The notes: generated from the letters alone by a model not told the origin. DNA of 64,000 bases from Streptomyces sp. ADI95-17 (GCF_003846175.1 NZ_ML123044.1:876877-940876), one strand, 5' to 3'. Numbered from the stretch's first letter, positions 42,057 through 50,495 are shown. Numbers and translations: made by a program.

Positions 42057-44510
42057 CTAGTGCTGGGCGGTGCGGCGTCGGCGCATCCACCACATGAGGC
42101 CGCCGCCGGCCGCCGCGAGCACCGCGGCGATGCCTGCGATCAGGCCGATGGGGGTGTCGCTGCCGGTGTGGGCGAGATCGCCGTCGGCGCCGCCCGGCCC
42201 GGACGTGGCCGGGGGCTGTCCGCCGTTGCTGTGGGTCGGATCAGGCGTGCCCGGCGTGGAGGGCTTGCCGGTCGGGGTCGGCTTGCCGGTGTGCGACGGG
42301 GCGGGAGTGGGTTCGCCGCCCGGGTCCTCGCCGCTCTCGTCACCGCTGGGCCCGGCACCGAGGTAGAGGGTGTCGGTGTCCCGGTAGGAGGTGTCGTCGG
42401 ACACGCGGGAGTTGCGGGTGGTGTTGTCCAGGTCCCGGTTCTCCCGGTCGAAGCGCGTCTTACTGATGTTGCGCTTGGGCTGCTTGGAGAAGTCGACGCC
42501 GCCGACGCCCTGCTTGTAGATCTTGCCGCCGTACTTCAGCTCGAACCACTCGATGCCCTCCTTGTACGTCTTCATGTACTTGTCCCAGACCATTTCGCGG
42601 GTCCAGTCCTGGTGCGGGGCCCGGATCGGCCACGCGGAGACGTCATTGGAGTTGATGATCCGGTGGAAGTCCGTCGGGGACTTGGCGTCGGTCTGGCGGA
42701 TGTACTCCGCGGCCACGCGGGCGTTGTAGACGGCGCGCAGATCGGCGTACTTGGGGTCCTTGTTCACCCGCTCCTGGATGATCGGGACGATGTTGGCGTT
42801 GACCGACACCTCGATCTGCTTCTTCTCGGCGTCCGAGAGGTCGGTGCACTCGGTGGAGCCGGGGACGGTGTAGTCGACGTCCAGCCACTGGGCGGAGACG
42901 TCCATCGGCGAGTCGAGGATGTAGATCCCGCCGTCCTGCTCACGGACCTTCGCCTCGTCGGGCTCGATCCAGAACCGGGTACCGGGGAAGCACGGCATGC
43001 CGTTGCGGCGCGGCGCGGTGTCCCAGTAGCGCTTGCCCTCGGCGTGCTTGTCCGGGTTCAGCGCCTCGGAGAAGTCGTACTTCATGAGCAGATCCGCGTC
43101 GAGCAGAACACGACCGGCGTCGGTCTTGCCGAACTTCGTGTCCATGACCTTGCCCGGCTGGTCCGGGTTCAGGTTGACCCAGAACTTGTCGGGGCTCAGC
43201 GCGAGCCAGGTGAACAGGGCGTCGGAGGAGAGCTGCATCCTCCTCTCACCGCCGAAGCCGGGGTTGTTGTCCGGGTCGGGCATCTGGTCGGCACGCATGG
43301 AGTACTGCATGCCCTTGCCCTTGCCGAGGCCACCGACGTAGCGGAGCTCCATGGTGGTGAAGTCGACGCCGCCGGGGCCGCCCCTGGGGAGGGTGCCCCT
43401 CGGGTCGAGGCGGTTGGCGTCCCGCTGGAAGCGCTTGGCCTCTTCCAGGGTCTTCCCGGAGGAGATGGCACGCTGGTTGGCGGGGCCGCGGGTGCCGCAG
43501 TTGTTGGCGCCGGCCGCCATGAGCTGTGTCTGTGTGCCGCCGGTCTGGCAGGCCGGGGCGAACCACCGCTGGTGGTCGGAGAATCCGCGGATCGGGGTGG
43601 TCTTCGGCACCGGGTTGTAGAACCGCTGGTTGCCGCGGACCTGGCCGGTCTTGCCGCCCCGCATGGTGCGGACATCGCGTTCCAGGTCGTTGATGTGCTT
43701 GACCTGGCCCTGGGTGAACTTCTTGGCGCCGGTGAAACGGAAGGTGTGGTTGGGCATCGACTTGGCGACGACCCGGTCCTTCGCGAGCTGCTTGGCGGTC
43801 AGCTTGCTGTTGGACTTGAACTCGTTGAACTCTTTGGTCTTCTTGTTGTAGGCGTCGTAGCGGCGCTCACCGACCTTCTCGCCGTTCTTGTCGAACAGCT
43901 CGACGGTGACCTCGCACAACCAGTCCGGGCCGATCAGGCGGTAGTCCTTGACGAGCTGGCGCTCGAAGCCGGAGCCCTTGTGGTTGTTGATCTGGTTGCG
44001 GATGTACCGCTTGTCGAACCAGTGCTTGAACCCGAGCCCCTCCTTGTTCGCGAAGTACCGGGCGTAGATCTCCATGGCCCGGTCCTCGGGCTTCTTGGAG
44101 AGGTCGGCGGCCTTCTTCCAGGCCGCCACGTTCTTCTCCAGGTCGCCGGGGACCTTCGACAGTGCCTTCGTCTTCTCGGCGGCCGTCGGCGTCTTCAGGC
44201 CGTCGTAGGCCTGGCCCGGAAGGTCGTACTCGAACTTCCGCGGGAGGGCGGTGTCCTTGTGGAGGTTGCCGGTCAGGTCGTTGGGGAACCCGGAGTTCGC
44301 CGGGGTCTTCGCGGCGGCCGGGAGATTGTTGCGGGTGTCGCAGCGCTGGCCGGAGCCGGGCTTCATCTTCGCCGAGACCGGCGGCAGCTTCGGCGGCGCG
44401 GCCTGGACGGCCGGCAGTCCGGTGATGGTGACGGCCGCGGTCAGGCCGAAGGCGGCCGTGAAACGGGCCGCGAACCGCCACCGGGACGGTATGCGGAGCA
44501 GTTTGTTCAA
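42057..44510 (-). CDS. Large secreted protein with LAHTG sortase signal
   Basis: An 817-residue cell-surface protein. The signal peptide (RWRFAARFTAAFGLTAAVTI) ends at AVQAAPP. About 690 residues of Lys/Asp-rich sequence without a domain I recognise follow, then a Pro/Thr/Gly-rich wall-spanning region, and the sorting signal LAHTG + hydrophobic helix + RRRR tail. LAXTG is the class E sortase motif of Streptomyces. TTG 44510 is chosen: GAGGGAAAG lies eight bases before it and it starts just ahead of the signal peptide. ATG 44597, in the open frame upstream, is an alternative. Function is unknown. Confidence 0.78.
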   Translation of the reverse strand: MNKLLRIPSRWRFAARFTAAFGLTAAVTITGLPAVQAAPPKLPPVSAKMKPGSGQRCDTRNNLPAAAKTPANSGFPNDLTGNLHKDTALPRKFEYDLPGQAYDGLKTPTAAEKTKALSKVPGDLEKNVAAWKKAADLSKKPEDRAMEIYARYFANKEGLGFKHWFDKRYIRNQINNHKGSGFERQLVKDYRLIGPDWLCEVTVELFDKNGEKVGERRYDAYNKKTKEFNEFKSNSKLTAKQLAKDRVVAKSMPNHTFRFTGAKKFTQGQVKHINDLERDVRTMRGGKTGQVRGNQRFYNPVPKTTPIRGFSDHQRWFAPACQTGGTQTQLMAAGANNCGTRGPANQRAISSGKTLEEAKRFQRDANRLDPRGTLPRGGPGGVDFTTMELRYVGGLGKGKGMQYSMRADQMPDPDNNPGFGGERRMQLSSDALFTWLALSPDKFWVNLNPDQPGKVMDTKFGKTDAGRVLLDADLLMKYDFSEALNPDKHAEGKRYWDTAPRRNGMPCFPGTRFWIEPDEAKVREQDGGIYILDSPMDVSAQWLDVDYTVPGSTECTDLSDAEKKQIEVSVNANIVPIIQERVNKDPKYADLRAVYNARVAAEYIRQTDAKSPTDFHRIINSNDVSAWPIRAPHQDWTREMVWDKYMKTYKEGIEWFELKYGGKIYKQGVGGVDFSKQPKRNISKTRFDRENRDLDNTTRNSRVSDDTSYRDTDTLYLGAGPSGDESGEDPGGEPTPAPSHTGKPTPTGKPSTPGTPDPTHSNGGQPPATSGPGGADGDLAHTGSDTPIGLIAGIAAVLAAAGGGLMWWMRRRRTAQH

Positions 44511-44881
44511 GAGCTCGTCTTTCCCTCGGATGGGGCCTGAGGGGTCGTGGGCGGCACGTTGGGCCCCCGTGACGTGTACGCGCCGCCCGGACACCATAGC
44601 CTCAACTACGCCTGGGTAAAGATGAGTTAATGGCGTGTCGGCACTGCAACTCCTCGCCCCCTTCACACCGTGGCCGCCGCTCCCGCTCGCCTTGGAGGTT
44701 GCGCGGACGGACATGCGTTCATGGGCGGCGGACGCTCTGCGGATCGGGCTCGGATCCGGGCCTGGTCCGGGTCCGGCTCGGGTCCGGCCGAGGCGGGTCC
44801 GGCTGCCGCGTTCACGCTGCGCTTAATTCACCGTCGGCGGAAGTACCTGGACATCCGCCGGCCCCTCGTTAGCGTCGAATC
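44511..44881. other. 371-bp divergent intergenic region
   Basis: It contains promoters for the sortase-substrate gene (minus) and the MBL gene (plus). Between 44743 and 44805 the sequence is a degenerate series of GGGTCCGG-like units. A minus-strand A/T-rich stretch around 44610-44635 (TTAACTCATCTTTACCC) may hold the promoter of the surface-protein gene. No gene is supported. Confidence 0.4.
44870..44875 (+). promoter_or_regulatory. -10 element for leaderless MBL gene
   Basis: TAGCGT ends six bases before the ATG at 44882; no ribosome-binding site is present. Confidence 0.5.
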
Positions 44882-45601
44882 ATGGAACTTTCCCAGGTCA
44901 CCCCCACTGTCTGGCGGCTTGCCTTCCCGGTCGGGCACGTCCACTTCGTGCGCCTGCCGGACGGTTACGGGCTGATCGACACCGCCGTCCCAGGCTCCGC
45001 CCCCGCGATCCTCGATGCCCTGACGCGGCTCGGCGGCCGCCCGGAAGACCTGCGGCAGATCGTGCTCACTCACTCCCACATCGACCACATGGGCTCGGCC
45101 GCGGATCTCGTCGAGGCCACCGGCGCCCGGGTCCTCGCCGGAGCCGTGGACGCCCCGTTCATCCGCGGCACCGCACCCGAACCCCAGCCGGTATACACAG
45201 CCCCGGAACACGCGCTTCACGAGCAGATCATGGCGGGCTTCGCCGAAGCGGACGTCCAGCCCACGCGACATGTGCCGGTGGATGTGGAACTGCGCGACGG
45301 GGACACCATCGATGGCTGGGGCGAGCCCGTCCACGTCCTGCACGTGCCCGGACACACTCCGGGAAGCATCGCGCTGCACCTTCCCTCCAGCGGCGTGCTC
45401 TTCCCGGGCGACATCGTGGCCACCGCGGAGGGCCGGGCGATCCTCGGCCCGTTCAACGTGGACAGGGAGCAGGCCATCGCCTCCTTCCGGCGGCTGGCGT
45501 CGCTGGACGTGGAAGCGCTGTGCGTCCCGCACGGCGAGCCGGTGTTGAAGGGCGCGAGCGAGGTGCTGCGGGCGGCGACTCCGGAGAACGACTGGGTGTG
45601 A
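44882..45601 (+). CDS. MBL-fold metallo-hydrolase
   Basis: A 239-residue metallo-beta-lactamase-fold hydrolase with the zinc-binding motif THSHIDHMG, third-ligand region HVPGHTPGSI, metal-bridging FPGDIV and a final His in CVPHGEP. Such enzymes hydrolyse lactones, thioesters or phosphodiesters; the substrate cannot be inferred. It starts at an ATG with leaderless promoter spacing. No partner gene is on the same strand. Confidence 0.9.
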   Translation: MELSQVTPTVWRLAFPVGHVHFVRLPDGYGLIDTAVPGSAPAILDALTRLGGRPEDLRQIVLTHSHIDHMGSAADLVEATGARVLAGAVDAPFIRGTAPEPQPVYTAPEHALHEQIMAGFAEADVQPTRHVPVDVELRDGDTIDGWGEPVHVLHVPGHTPGSIALHLPSSGVLFPGDIVATAEGRAILGPFNVDREQAIASFRRLASLDVEALCVPHGEPVLKGASEVLRAATPENDWV

Positions 45602-45721
45602 GCCGAGCGCGGGTCGATCGGTCGCACGGACCGCCGAACCGCTCCGGGCCGGCCCGGGGCCGTTCCGGGGCCGGTTCGGCTGTCCATGAACGCACGCCGC
45701 ACGCCCGTCCGCGCGGACCCC

Positions 45722-46438
45722 TCAGACGAAGTACAGGCCCTCCATCGAGCAGACGGACAGATCGCTGTGCTGTACGCGGAAGGCGGTGGTCTGCATCTCC
45801 TCCCACCCCCAGGGGTCGGAGTGCCCCAGCGCCAGGCCGGCCAGGGAGGCCCATTCGACCTCGTGGACGGGCTGGTCCATGTCGATGTCGGCGGCGGTGA
45901 GCATCCAACTGCTCAGACCGAGGGAGGCGATGACGGCGTAGGGGTCGCCCAGGACGACGAACGGCTCGTCGTCGGGCCAGCCGGAGGCGTGGAACATGGC
46001 GCCGTCGGGGAGCATCACGACGGTTTCGGTGTGTTCCATTCCGCCGTAGTAGGTGACGTGACCCACGATCCGCGTCGCGGGGAAGCGCTTCCGCATCCGT
46101 TCGGCCTCGGCCAGCAGCGGGTTTCCGTTGCCGTCGTCGGCGAAGACAGGGGTGGAGACGGCCCGCATGCCGCCCCACGCGGCGGCATGGACGATGTCCA
46201 GGTCGGAACGGACCGACGAGGGCAGTGGCGTCTGCACGGAGCGCGGCCCGAGATCCTCCAGGACCTCCTCGATTCCGTCGATAGACTCGACGAACAGGCG
46301 TGCCTGGTCGGGGTCGTTGGGCGGGAGGCTGCGGGCGTCGATGTCGAGCGGCGGCTGAGCCACGGTGAGATGACACAGGCCCATCGAGCCGCGAACTGTC
46401 CGGTCCGGAGCGGAAGTCCAGTACTTGGTATCGGTCAT
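45722..46438 (-). CDS. Hypothetical protein, DUF6333-like
   Basis: A 238-residue soluble protein starting MTDTKYWTSAPDRTVRGSMGLCHLTV. It resembles a Streptomyces-specific family of unknown function (DUF6333 as I recall it). Conserved-looking segments include HAAAWGGMRAVSTPVFADDGNGN and HVTYYGGMEHTETVVMLPDGAMFHA. It has no signal or membrane segments. It could be part of an immunity-like or stress family, but nothing in the context says so. Confidence 0.65.
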   Translation of the reverse strand: MTDTKYWTSAPDRTVRGSMGLCHLTVAQPPLDIDARSLPPNDPDQARLFVESIDGIEEVLEDLGPRSVQTPLPSSVRSDLDIVHAAAWGGMRAVSTPVFADDGNGNPLLAEAERMRKRFPATRIVGHVTYYGGMEHTETVVMLPDGAMFHASGWPDDEPFVVLGDPYAVIASLGLSSWMLTAADIDMDQPVHEVEWASLAGLALGHSDPWGWEEMQTTAFRVQHSDLSVCSMEGLYFV

Positions 46439-46554
46439 GCGGGCCACCGTAGCCGGGTGAGGAAGCGTGGCTCTCTCGGCGCGAACCCGGGAACGGTACG
46501 GGACCTGCCCGCCCCCGGCCCACCCGTCGCCCGGCCCTGACACGCCGGACATGC

Positions 46555-47772
46555 CTAAGCCCGTGGGACGTCCTTGACGAACACGATCCCGTCGCTGTCC
46601 GCCAGTTGGGCCGGATCGAGCGGGGCGTAGCCGAACCAGGGCGATACGCGGGCGACGGGAGGCGTACCGCCGAGGGCGGCGGCCAGTCGGCGGGCGTCGA
46701 GGACGTACCGGTCCTCCGGGAGCGCGTACAGGAGTCCTTCGACGGTGTCCGGCGGCGGGGCGTCCACACCCTGGTGCCGGATCGTACCGAGGGCCGTCGC
46801 CACGAAGGCGTACTCCTCACCCAGCCGGGCGCTCACCAGCGCACCGGCCCCCCACCACTCCAGCTGCGCCCCGCCCATCCGCATCGTGCTCCTCCCCCGC
46901 TGGAGGTGCGAGTTGTGGGCGTGGGCGAGCACCGGGCCCCGTGCCGCGAGGGCGAGGAGGTTGTGCGCCATCATCTGGTCCCGCAGGCCGACGAGCCGGG
47001 TCAGGCGGGCCGGTGAGGGGTCGGCCATCCAGTGGTGGTAGCGCAGCAGGCCGATCGCGGTGCGCCCGTACAGCTGCGCCCGGTCCCGGTCGTCCCGCGA
47101 GTCCGTCGCGATCAGGTGCGGTGTCTGCGCGTCGAGCAGTGCCACCAGATCGTCGGCGAGCAGCCGCAGCCGGACGGCCTCGGCCGACTGTCCCGCGGAC
47201 CGGGAGGGGTCCATCATCGCGGCGGGCTCGGTCCACCGGTCGTCGGCGCCGAGCAGGCGGTCGAGCGTCTCAGCGGTGCAAGGGAGCAGGTCCGCGTCCA
47301 CCCTGGCCGCGAGGTAGCCGTGGAGCGCGGTGAGGGCCTGCCGGGGACTCGCGGCGTGGCTGATCTCCAGCGGGCCGTCGAACCCGGCGAAGCGGAGCCG
47401 CTCGGACGCGGGCCGGCCGTCGTTGTCGGCGCGGACGTTGTGGGCGCGCATCCAGCGCACCAGCTCGCGGTTGCCCTCGAAGGCGCCCCAGCCGTGGCTG
47501 AATCCGTGCTCCATGGCCTCGTCGAGTGTGCCCGCGCCAGAGGTGACGTAGTCGTCCACGACCTGGCCCATCAGGCAGTCGCTCTCGATCGCGATGGTCC
47601 GGAGACCCTCCTGCTCGACGAGTTGCCGGAAGAGCTCGTTGCGCACGTCGAGCAGGGTGTCCTCGCCGTGGGTGGGCTCGCCCAGGGCGAGCAGCCGGGG
47701 CCGGTCGGGGAGCAGCCCCATGACGGCGGCAGCATCGACGGTCCGGGCGATGTCCTTGATGTCGGTAGCCAT
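46555..47772 (-). CDS. Erythromycin esterase family protein
   Basis: A 405-residue protein of the Ere family. Characteristic segments are LLALGEPTHGEDTLLDVRNELFRQL (catalytic-type Glu and His), AIESDCLMGQVVDDYVTSG, MEHGFSHGWGAFEGNRELVRWM and AHAHNSHLQRG. Ere enzymes open the macrolide lactone ring, but most family members in Streptomyces have unknown natural substrates. The ATG lies seven bases after a -10-like TAGCGT, within a palindrome shared with the divergent MerR-type gene, which probably represses or activates it. Confidence 0.88.
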   Translation of the reverse strand: MATDIKDIARTVDAAAVMGLLPDRPRLLALGEPTHGEDTLLDVRNELFRQLVEQEGLRTIAIESDCLMGQVVDDYVTSGAGTLDEAMEHGFSHGWGAFEGNRELVRWMRAHNVRADNDGRPASERLRFAGFDGPLEISHAASPRQALTALHGYLAARVDADLLPCTAETLDRLLGADDRWTEPAAMMDPSRSAGQSAEAVRLRLLADDLVALLDAQTPHLIATDSRDDRDRAQLYGRTAIGLLRYHHWMADPSPARLTRLVGLRDQMMAHNLLALAARGPVLAHAHNSHLQRGRSTMRMGGAQLEWWGAGALVSARLGEEYAFVATALGTIRHQGVDAPPPDTVEGLLYALPEDRYVLDARRLAAALGGTPPVARVSPWFGYAPLDPAQLADSDGIVFVKDVPRA

Positions 47773-47775
47773 GCC

Positions 47776-47793
47776 TTCAACGCTATCGTTGAA
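47776..47793. promoter_or_regulatory. Perfect palindrome between esterase and MerR genes
   Basis: TTCAACG-CTAT-CGTTGAA has 7-bp arms. It covers the minus-strand -10 element TAGCGT (47780-47785), which ends seven bases before the esterase ATG. A further half-site GGTTGAA lies at 47800-47806. This is a probable operator for the double-HTH regulator. Confidence 0.65.
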
Positions 47794-47830
47794 CCCTCGG
47801 TTGAAACTTTCCCGCGATATTGGCAGGACC

Positions 47831-48607
47831 ATGGGGCAGAACCTTAAAAGTGGTGGTCGGCTCAGGCCGGTCGATCTGGCGCGCGAGCACGGCCTGTCCA
47901 CACAGGCGGTCAGGAACTACGAGGAGGCCGGCATCCTCCCGGCCGCCGATCGCACACCCCACGGCTACCGCGCCTACACCCCGCTGCACGCGGGCGCCCT
48001 GCGCGCGTTCCTCGCCCTTGTCCCCGGCCACGGCCACCGGACGGCGACGTCGATCATGCGGGCGGTGAACAGGGACGCGGTGGACGAGGCGTTGCACCTC
48101 ATCGACGAGAGTCACGCCCAGCTCCTCGACGACCGGCAGACCCTCCGTGCCGTGGAACGCGCCCTGAAGGACCTGGACGGCGATGCGGGGCCGGGACGGG
48201 GGCCCGTTCCCGCTGCCGGGTCCGGGCGCGGGAGCACGTTCATCGGGCCACTGGCAGGGAAGCTCGGAATCCGGCCCGCGACGCTGCGCAAGTGGGAGCG
48301 CGCCGGCCTGGTGCACCCGCTCCGCGACCCGGGGACCGGTTACCGCGTCTACGACGAGGCCGCCGTACGGGACGCCCGCCTGACCCACCAACTCCGCCGG
48401 GGCGGCTACCTGTTGGAGCAGATCGCCCCACTGATCGCCCAGGTGCGTGCGGCAGGCGGGCCGGAGCCGCTGGAGGCCACCCTGCGCGACTGGCACTCCC
48501 GGCTGTCGGCCCGGGGGCGCGCGATGCTGTCCGGGGCCGCCGAGCTGGAGGCGTACCTCCGCGAGACGGAGTCCTTGATCCGCACCGGACCGATGAGTTT
48601 CTCGTAG
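47831..48607 (+). CDS. MerR-type regulator with two HTH domains (TioE-like)
   Basis: A 258-residue regulator with two MerR DNA-binding units in one chain. The first (about 12-80) reads RPVDLAREHGLSTQAVRNYEEAGILP with HGYRAYTPLHAGALRAF. The second (about 140-205) reads IGPLAGKLGIRPATLRKWERAGLVHP with TGYRVYDEAAVRDARL. This layout matches TioE-like regulators of actinomycetes. The intergenic palindrome that overlaps the esterase -10 is its likely target; two HTH units may let one chain bind both arms. The start is ATG 47831; a long open frame upstream is antisense to the neighbour. Confidence 0.88.
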   Translation: MGQNLKSGGRLRPVDLAREHGLSTQAVRNYEEAGILPAADRTPHGYRAYTPLHAGALRAFLALVPGHGHRTATSIMRAVNRDAVDEALHLIDESHAQLLDDRQTLRAVERALKDLDGDAGPGRGPVPAAGSGRGSTFIGPLAGKLGIRPATLRKWERAGLVHPLRDPGTGYRVYDEAAVRDARLTHQLRRGGYLLEQIAPLIAQVRAAGGPEPLEATLRDWHSRLSARGRAMLSGAAELEAYLRETESLIRTGPMSFS

Positions 48608-48672
48608 TCCCGCAGTCAGTACGCATGTAAGCAAACAAGCAAGCAATGGTTCGTGAACCAAGGAGTCCCAAG

Positions 48673-49245
48673 ATGCGCAGCTTGATCAGCACCGCCTTCG
48701 TCTCGCTCGACGGTGTGGTGGAGGCCCCGGGCGGCGAGCCCGGTTACCGGAACTCGGGGTGGACGTTCAAGGACATGGAGTTCGTCCCGGAGGCGTTCGA
48801 GATCAAGGGCCGGGAGCAGCAGGAAGCCGCCGCGATGATGATGGGCCGGGTCAGCTACGAGGCGTTCAGCCCGGTGTGGCCGGACATGGCGGACTTCGCC
48901 GACTACAAGCCGATGCCGAAGTACGTCGTCTCCACCACCCTCACCGAGGACGACCTGGTCTCCGGCTGGGGCGAGACCACGATCCTGCGCTCGCTCGACG
49001 ACGTCGCCGCACTGAAGGAGACCGAGGGCGGCCCGATCATCGTCCACGGCAGCGCCACCCTCAACCGGAGCCTCTCGGACGCCGGCCTGATCGACCGCTA
49101 CCACCTCCTCGTCTTCCCCCTGCTGCTCGGCGCGGGCAAGCGCCTGTTCAGCGACACGGACAAGGACGCCCAGAAGCTGAAGCTCGTCGAGCACGCGGCG
49201 TACTCCAACGGCCTGCAGATGAAAGTCTTCGACGTCGTCCACTGA
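48673..49245 (+). CDS. DHFR-like reductase (RibD C-terminal domain family)
   Basis: A 190-residue RibD_C/dihydrofolate-reductase-fold protein. It has the start LISTAFVSLDGVVEAPGGE, the mid-region MMMGRVSYEAFSPVWP, the NADPH-binding GGPIIVHGSATLNRSL and the late FPLLLGAGKRLFS. Members reduce diverse pterin-like or other small molecules using NADPH. AAGGAG precedes the ATG. The upstream gap has the direct repeat AAGCAAACAAGCAAGCAA. Confidence 0.9.
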   Translation: MRSLISTAFVSLDGVVEAPGGEPGYRNSGWTFKDMEFVPEAFEIKGREQQEAAAMMMGRVSYEAFSPVWPDMADFADYKPMPKYVVSTTLTEDDLVSGWGETTILRSLDDVAALKETEGGPIIVHGSATLNRSLSDAGLIDRYHLLVFPLLLGAGKRLFSDTDKDAQKLKLVEHAAYSNGLQMKVFDVVH

Positions 49246-49280
49246 CGCCCCGCCGTAGTGGTGCGCCGGTCGACCAGTTG

Positions 49281-49484
49281 GTGGAGGTCGACCCCGACGG
49301 GGGCCGGTTCCGCCAGGTGGAGGTGGCCGAGGGCGGAACCGCCGTGCGCAGCAGCCCCGACGACTGGATGTTCAACCCGCCGGTGGTGGACCTCTTCGGC
49401 CCGGCGCTCGCGGACCGGGAGATCGGCCGCGGCGACTTCGAGACACAGTGGGCAAGGGCCCGCCAGGGAGACTCCGGCCTGTAG
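49281..49484 (+). CDS. Small orphan ORF or gene fragment
   Basis: The frame from 49281 (GTG; TTG 49278 also possible) encodes about 67 residues with protein-like sequence: RSSPDDWMFNPPVVDLFGPALADREIGRGDFETQW. It has G/C-rich third positions and a proper stop. No ribosome-binding site is visible, and the frame runs in open from the DHFR-like gene side. It may be a small real gene or the 3' part of one that lost its beginning. Confidence 0.4.
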   Translation: MEVDPDGGRFRQVEVAEGGTAVRSSPDDWMFNPPVVDLFGPALADREIGRGDFETQWARARQGDSGL

Positions 49485-49515
49485 ACGCGCACACGCCGTG
49501 TGGTGTGATGGCCCC

Positions 49516-49944
49516 GTGAACCGCGCCGTGAACCGCTCCGTGAGCAGCGCCGTGAGCAGCGCCGCGGAGGAGACCAACCGCCGCATGCTCCGGGCGCGGG
49601 ACGCGATGGACCGCGCCTATGCGCAGCCGCTGGACGTCCCGGCCCTGGCCCGGATCGCGCATGTGTCGCAGGCCCACTTCACCCGTACGTTCCGGGCCAC
49701 GTTCGGCGAGACACCCCACCGCTATCTGCAACGCCGCCGCGTCGAGCGTGCGATGTTCCTGCTGCGGGAGACCGACCGCAGCGTGACGGACATCTGCTAC
49801 GAGGTCGGCTTCGGCAGCCCGGGGACGTTCAGCCGTACGTTCCACGACATCGTCGGCCGCTCGCCCAGGACGTACCGCAAGGAATCGACGGCCACGGGCG
49901 TCCCGACGTGCTTCACCATGACCTGGATGCGTCCGAGCAGCTGA
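49516..49944 (+). CDS. AraC family transcriptional regulator
   Basis: A 142-residue regulator with only the AraC double-HTH DNA-binding domain (about 30-130): LDVPALARIAHVSQAHFTRTFRATFGETPHRYLQRRRVERA, then SVTDICYEVGFGSPGTFSRTFHDIVGRSPRTYRK. It has no sensor domain, so it is of the short MarA/SoxS-like type. The first 17 codons are four 12-bp repeats, each with an in-frame GTG (49516, 49528, 49540, 49552), so the start is ambiguous. The VOC protein gene follows 48 bases later and is probably regulated by it. Confidence 0.87.
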   Translation: MNRAVNRSVSSAVSSAAEETNRRMLRARDAMDRAYAQPLDVPALARIAHVSQAHFTRTFRATFGETPHRYLQRRRVERAMFLLRETDRSVTDICYEVGFGSPGTFSRTFHDIVGRSPRTYRKESTATGVPTCFTMTWMRPSS

Positions 49945-49979
49945 GCAGTTTTGGATAAGTTCTTTTCGAGCGCGACCCG

Positions 49980-49985
49980 TAGCGT
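49980..49985 (+). promoter_or_regulatory. -10 element for leaderless VOC gene
   Basis: TAGCGT ends seven bases before the ATG at 49993, the same hexamer as before the MBL gene and in the esterase promoter. Confidence 0.5.
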
Positions 49986-49992
49986 GATGCAC

Positions 49993-50403
49993 ATGTTCAA
50001 CGCCATCACGCAATCGCAGATTTACGTCCTCGACCAGGACGAGGCCCTCGACTTCTACGTCGGCAAGCTCGGCCTGGAGGTCAGCGCCGATGTGCAGCTG
50101 GGCTTCATGCGCTGGTTGACCGTCAGCGTCCCCGGCCATCCCGAACGCCAGATCCTGCTGGAGAAGCCGGGCGCCCCGGCCATGTCCGAGGAAACGGCCC
50201 AGCAAGTACGCGAGTTGGTGACCAAGGGTGCGATGGGCGGCTGGCTCATCCTCACCACGGACGACTGCCGCAAGACGTACGAGACGCTGCTGGCCCAAGG
50301 TGTCGAGTTCACCGAGGAGCCCACCGACCGCCCGTACGGAACCGACTGCGGCCTGCGCGACCCCTTCGGCAACCGCATCCGCTTCACCCAGCCGAAGGGC
50401 TGA
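49993..50403 (+). CDS. VOC (glyoxalase/bleomycin-resistance) family protein
   Basis: A 136-residue protein of the vicinal-oxygen-chelate fold with two beta-alpha-beta-beta-beta units: SQIYVLDQDEALDFYVGKLGLEV and GWLILTTDDCRKTYETLLAQGVEF, then the family end RDPFGNRIRFTQP. Members are dioxygenases, isomerases or drug-binding proteins; no specific function is implied. ATG 49993 is chosen over 49987 because of leaderless spacing to TAGCGT. Confidence 0.88.
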   Translation: MFNAITQSQIYVLDQDEALDFYVGKLGLEVSADVQLGFMRWLTVSVPGHPERQILLEKPGAPAMSEETAQQVRELVTKGAMGGWLILTTDDCRKTYETLLAQGVEFTEEPTDRPYGTDCGLRDPFGNRIRFTQPKG

Positions 50404-50427
50404 ACACCTGTTGCAGCTGGAAAACGG

Positions 50428-50470
50428 CAGGGGCCCGGCACCGCGAAACGCACGCGGTGCCGGGCCCCTG
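50428..50470. terminator. Bidirectional terminator, copy 1
   Basis: CAGGGGCCCGGCACCGCG (50428-50445), loop AAACGCA, CGCGGTGCCGGGCCCCTG (50453-50470): a perfect 18-bp stem between convergent genes. The same stem recurs at 52804-52846. Confidence 0.9.
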
Positions 50471-50495
50471 GGCGGTCGCGGTTGCCCCCAAGGCG

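Noticed and set aside
42024..44540. 838-codon open frame on the plus strand
   Set aside because: It lies opposite the LAHTG protein, which has a signal peptide and sorting signal; the shadow frame is Val/Leu/Gly-rich with no domain.
46555..47772. Macrolide resistance gene
   Set aside because: The family match is good, but most Ere-like proteins of Streptomyces have no shown macrolide activity and no macrolide cluster is present.
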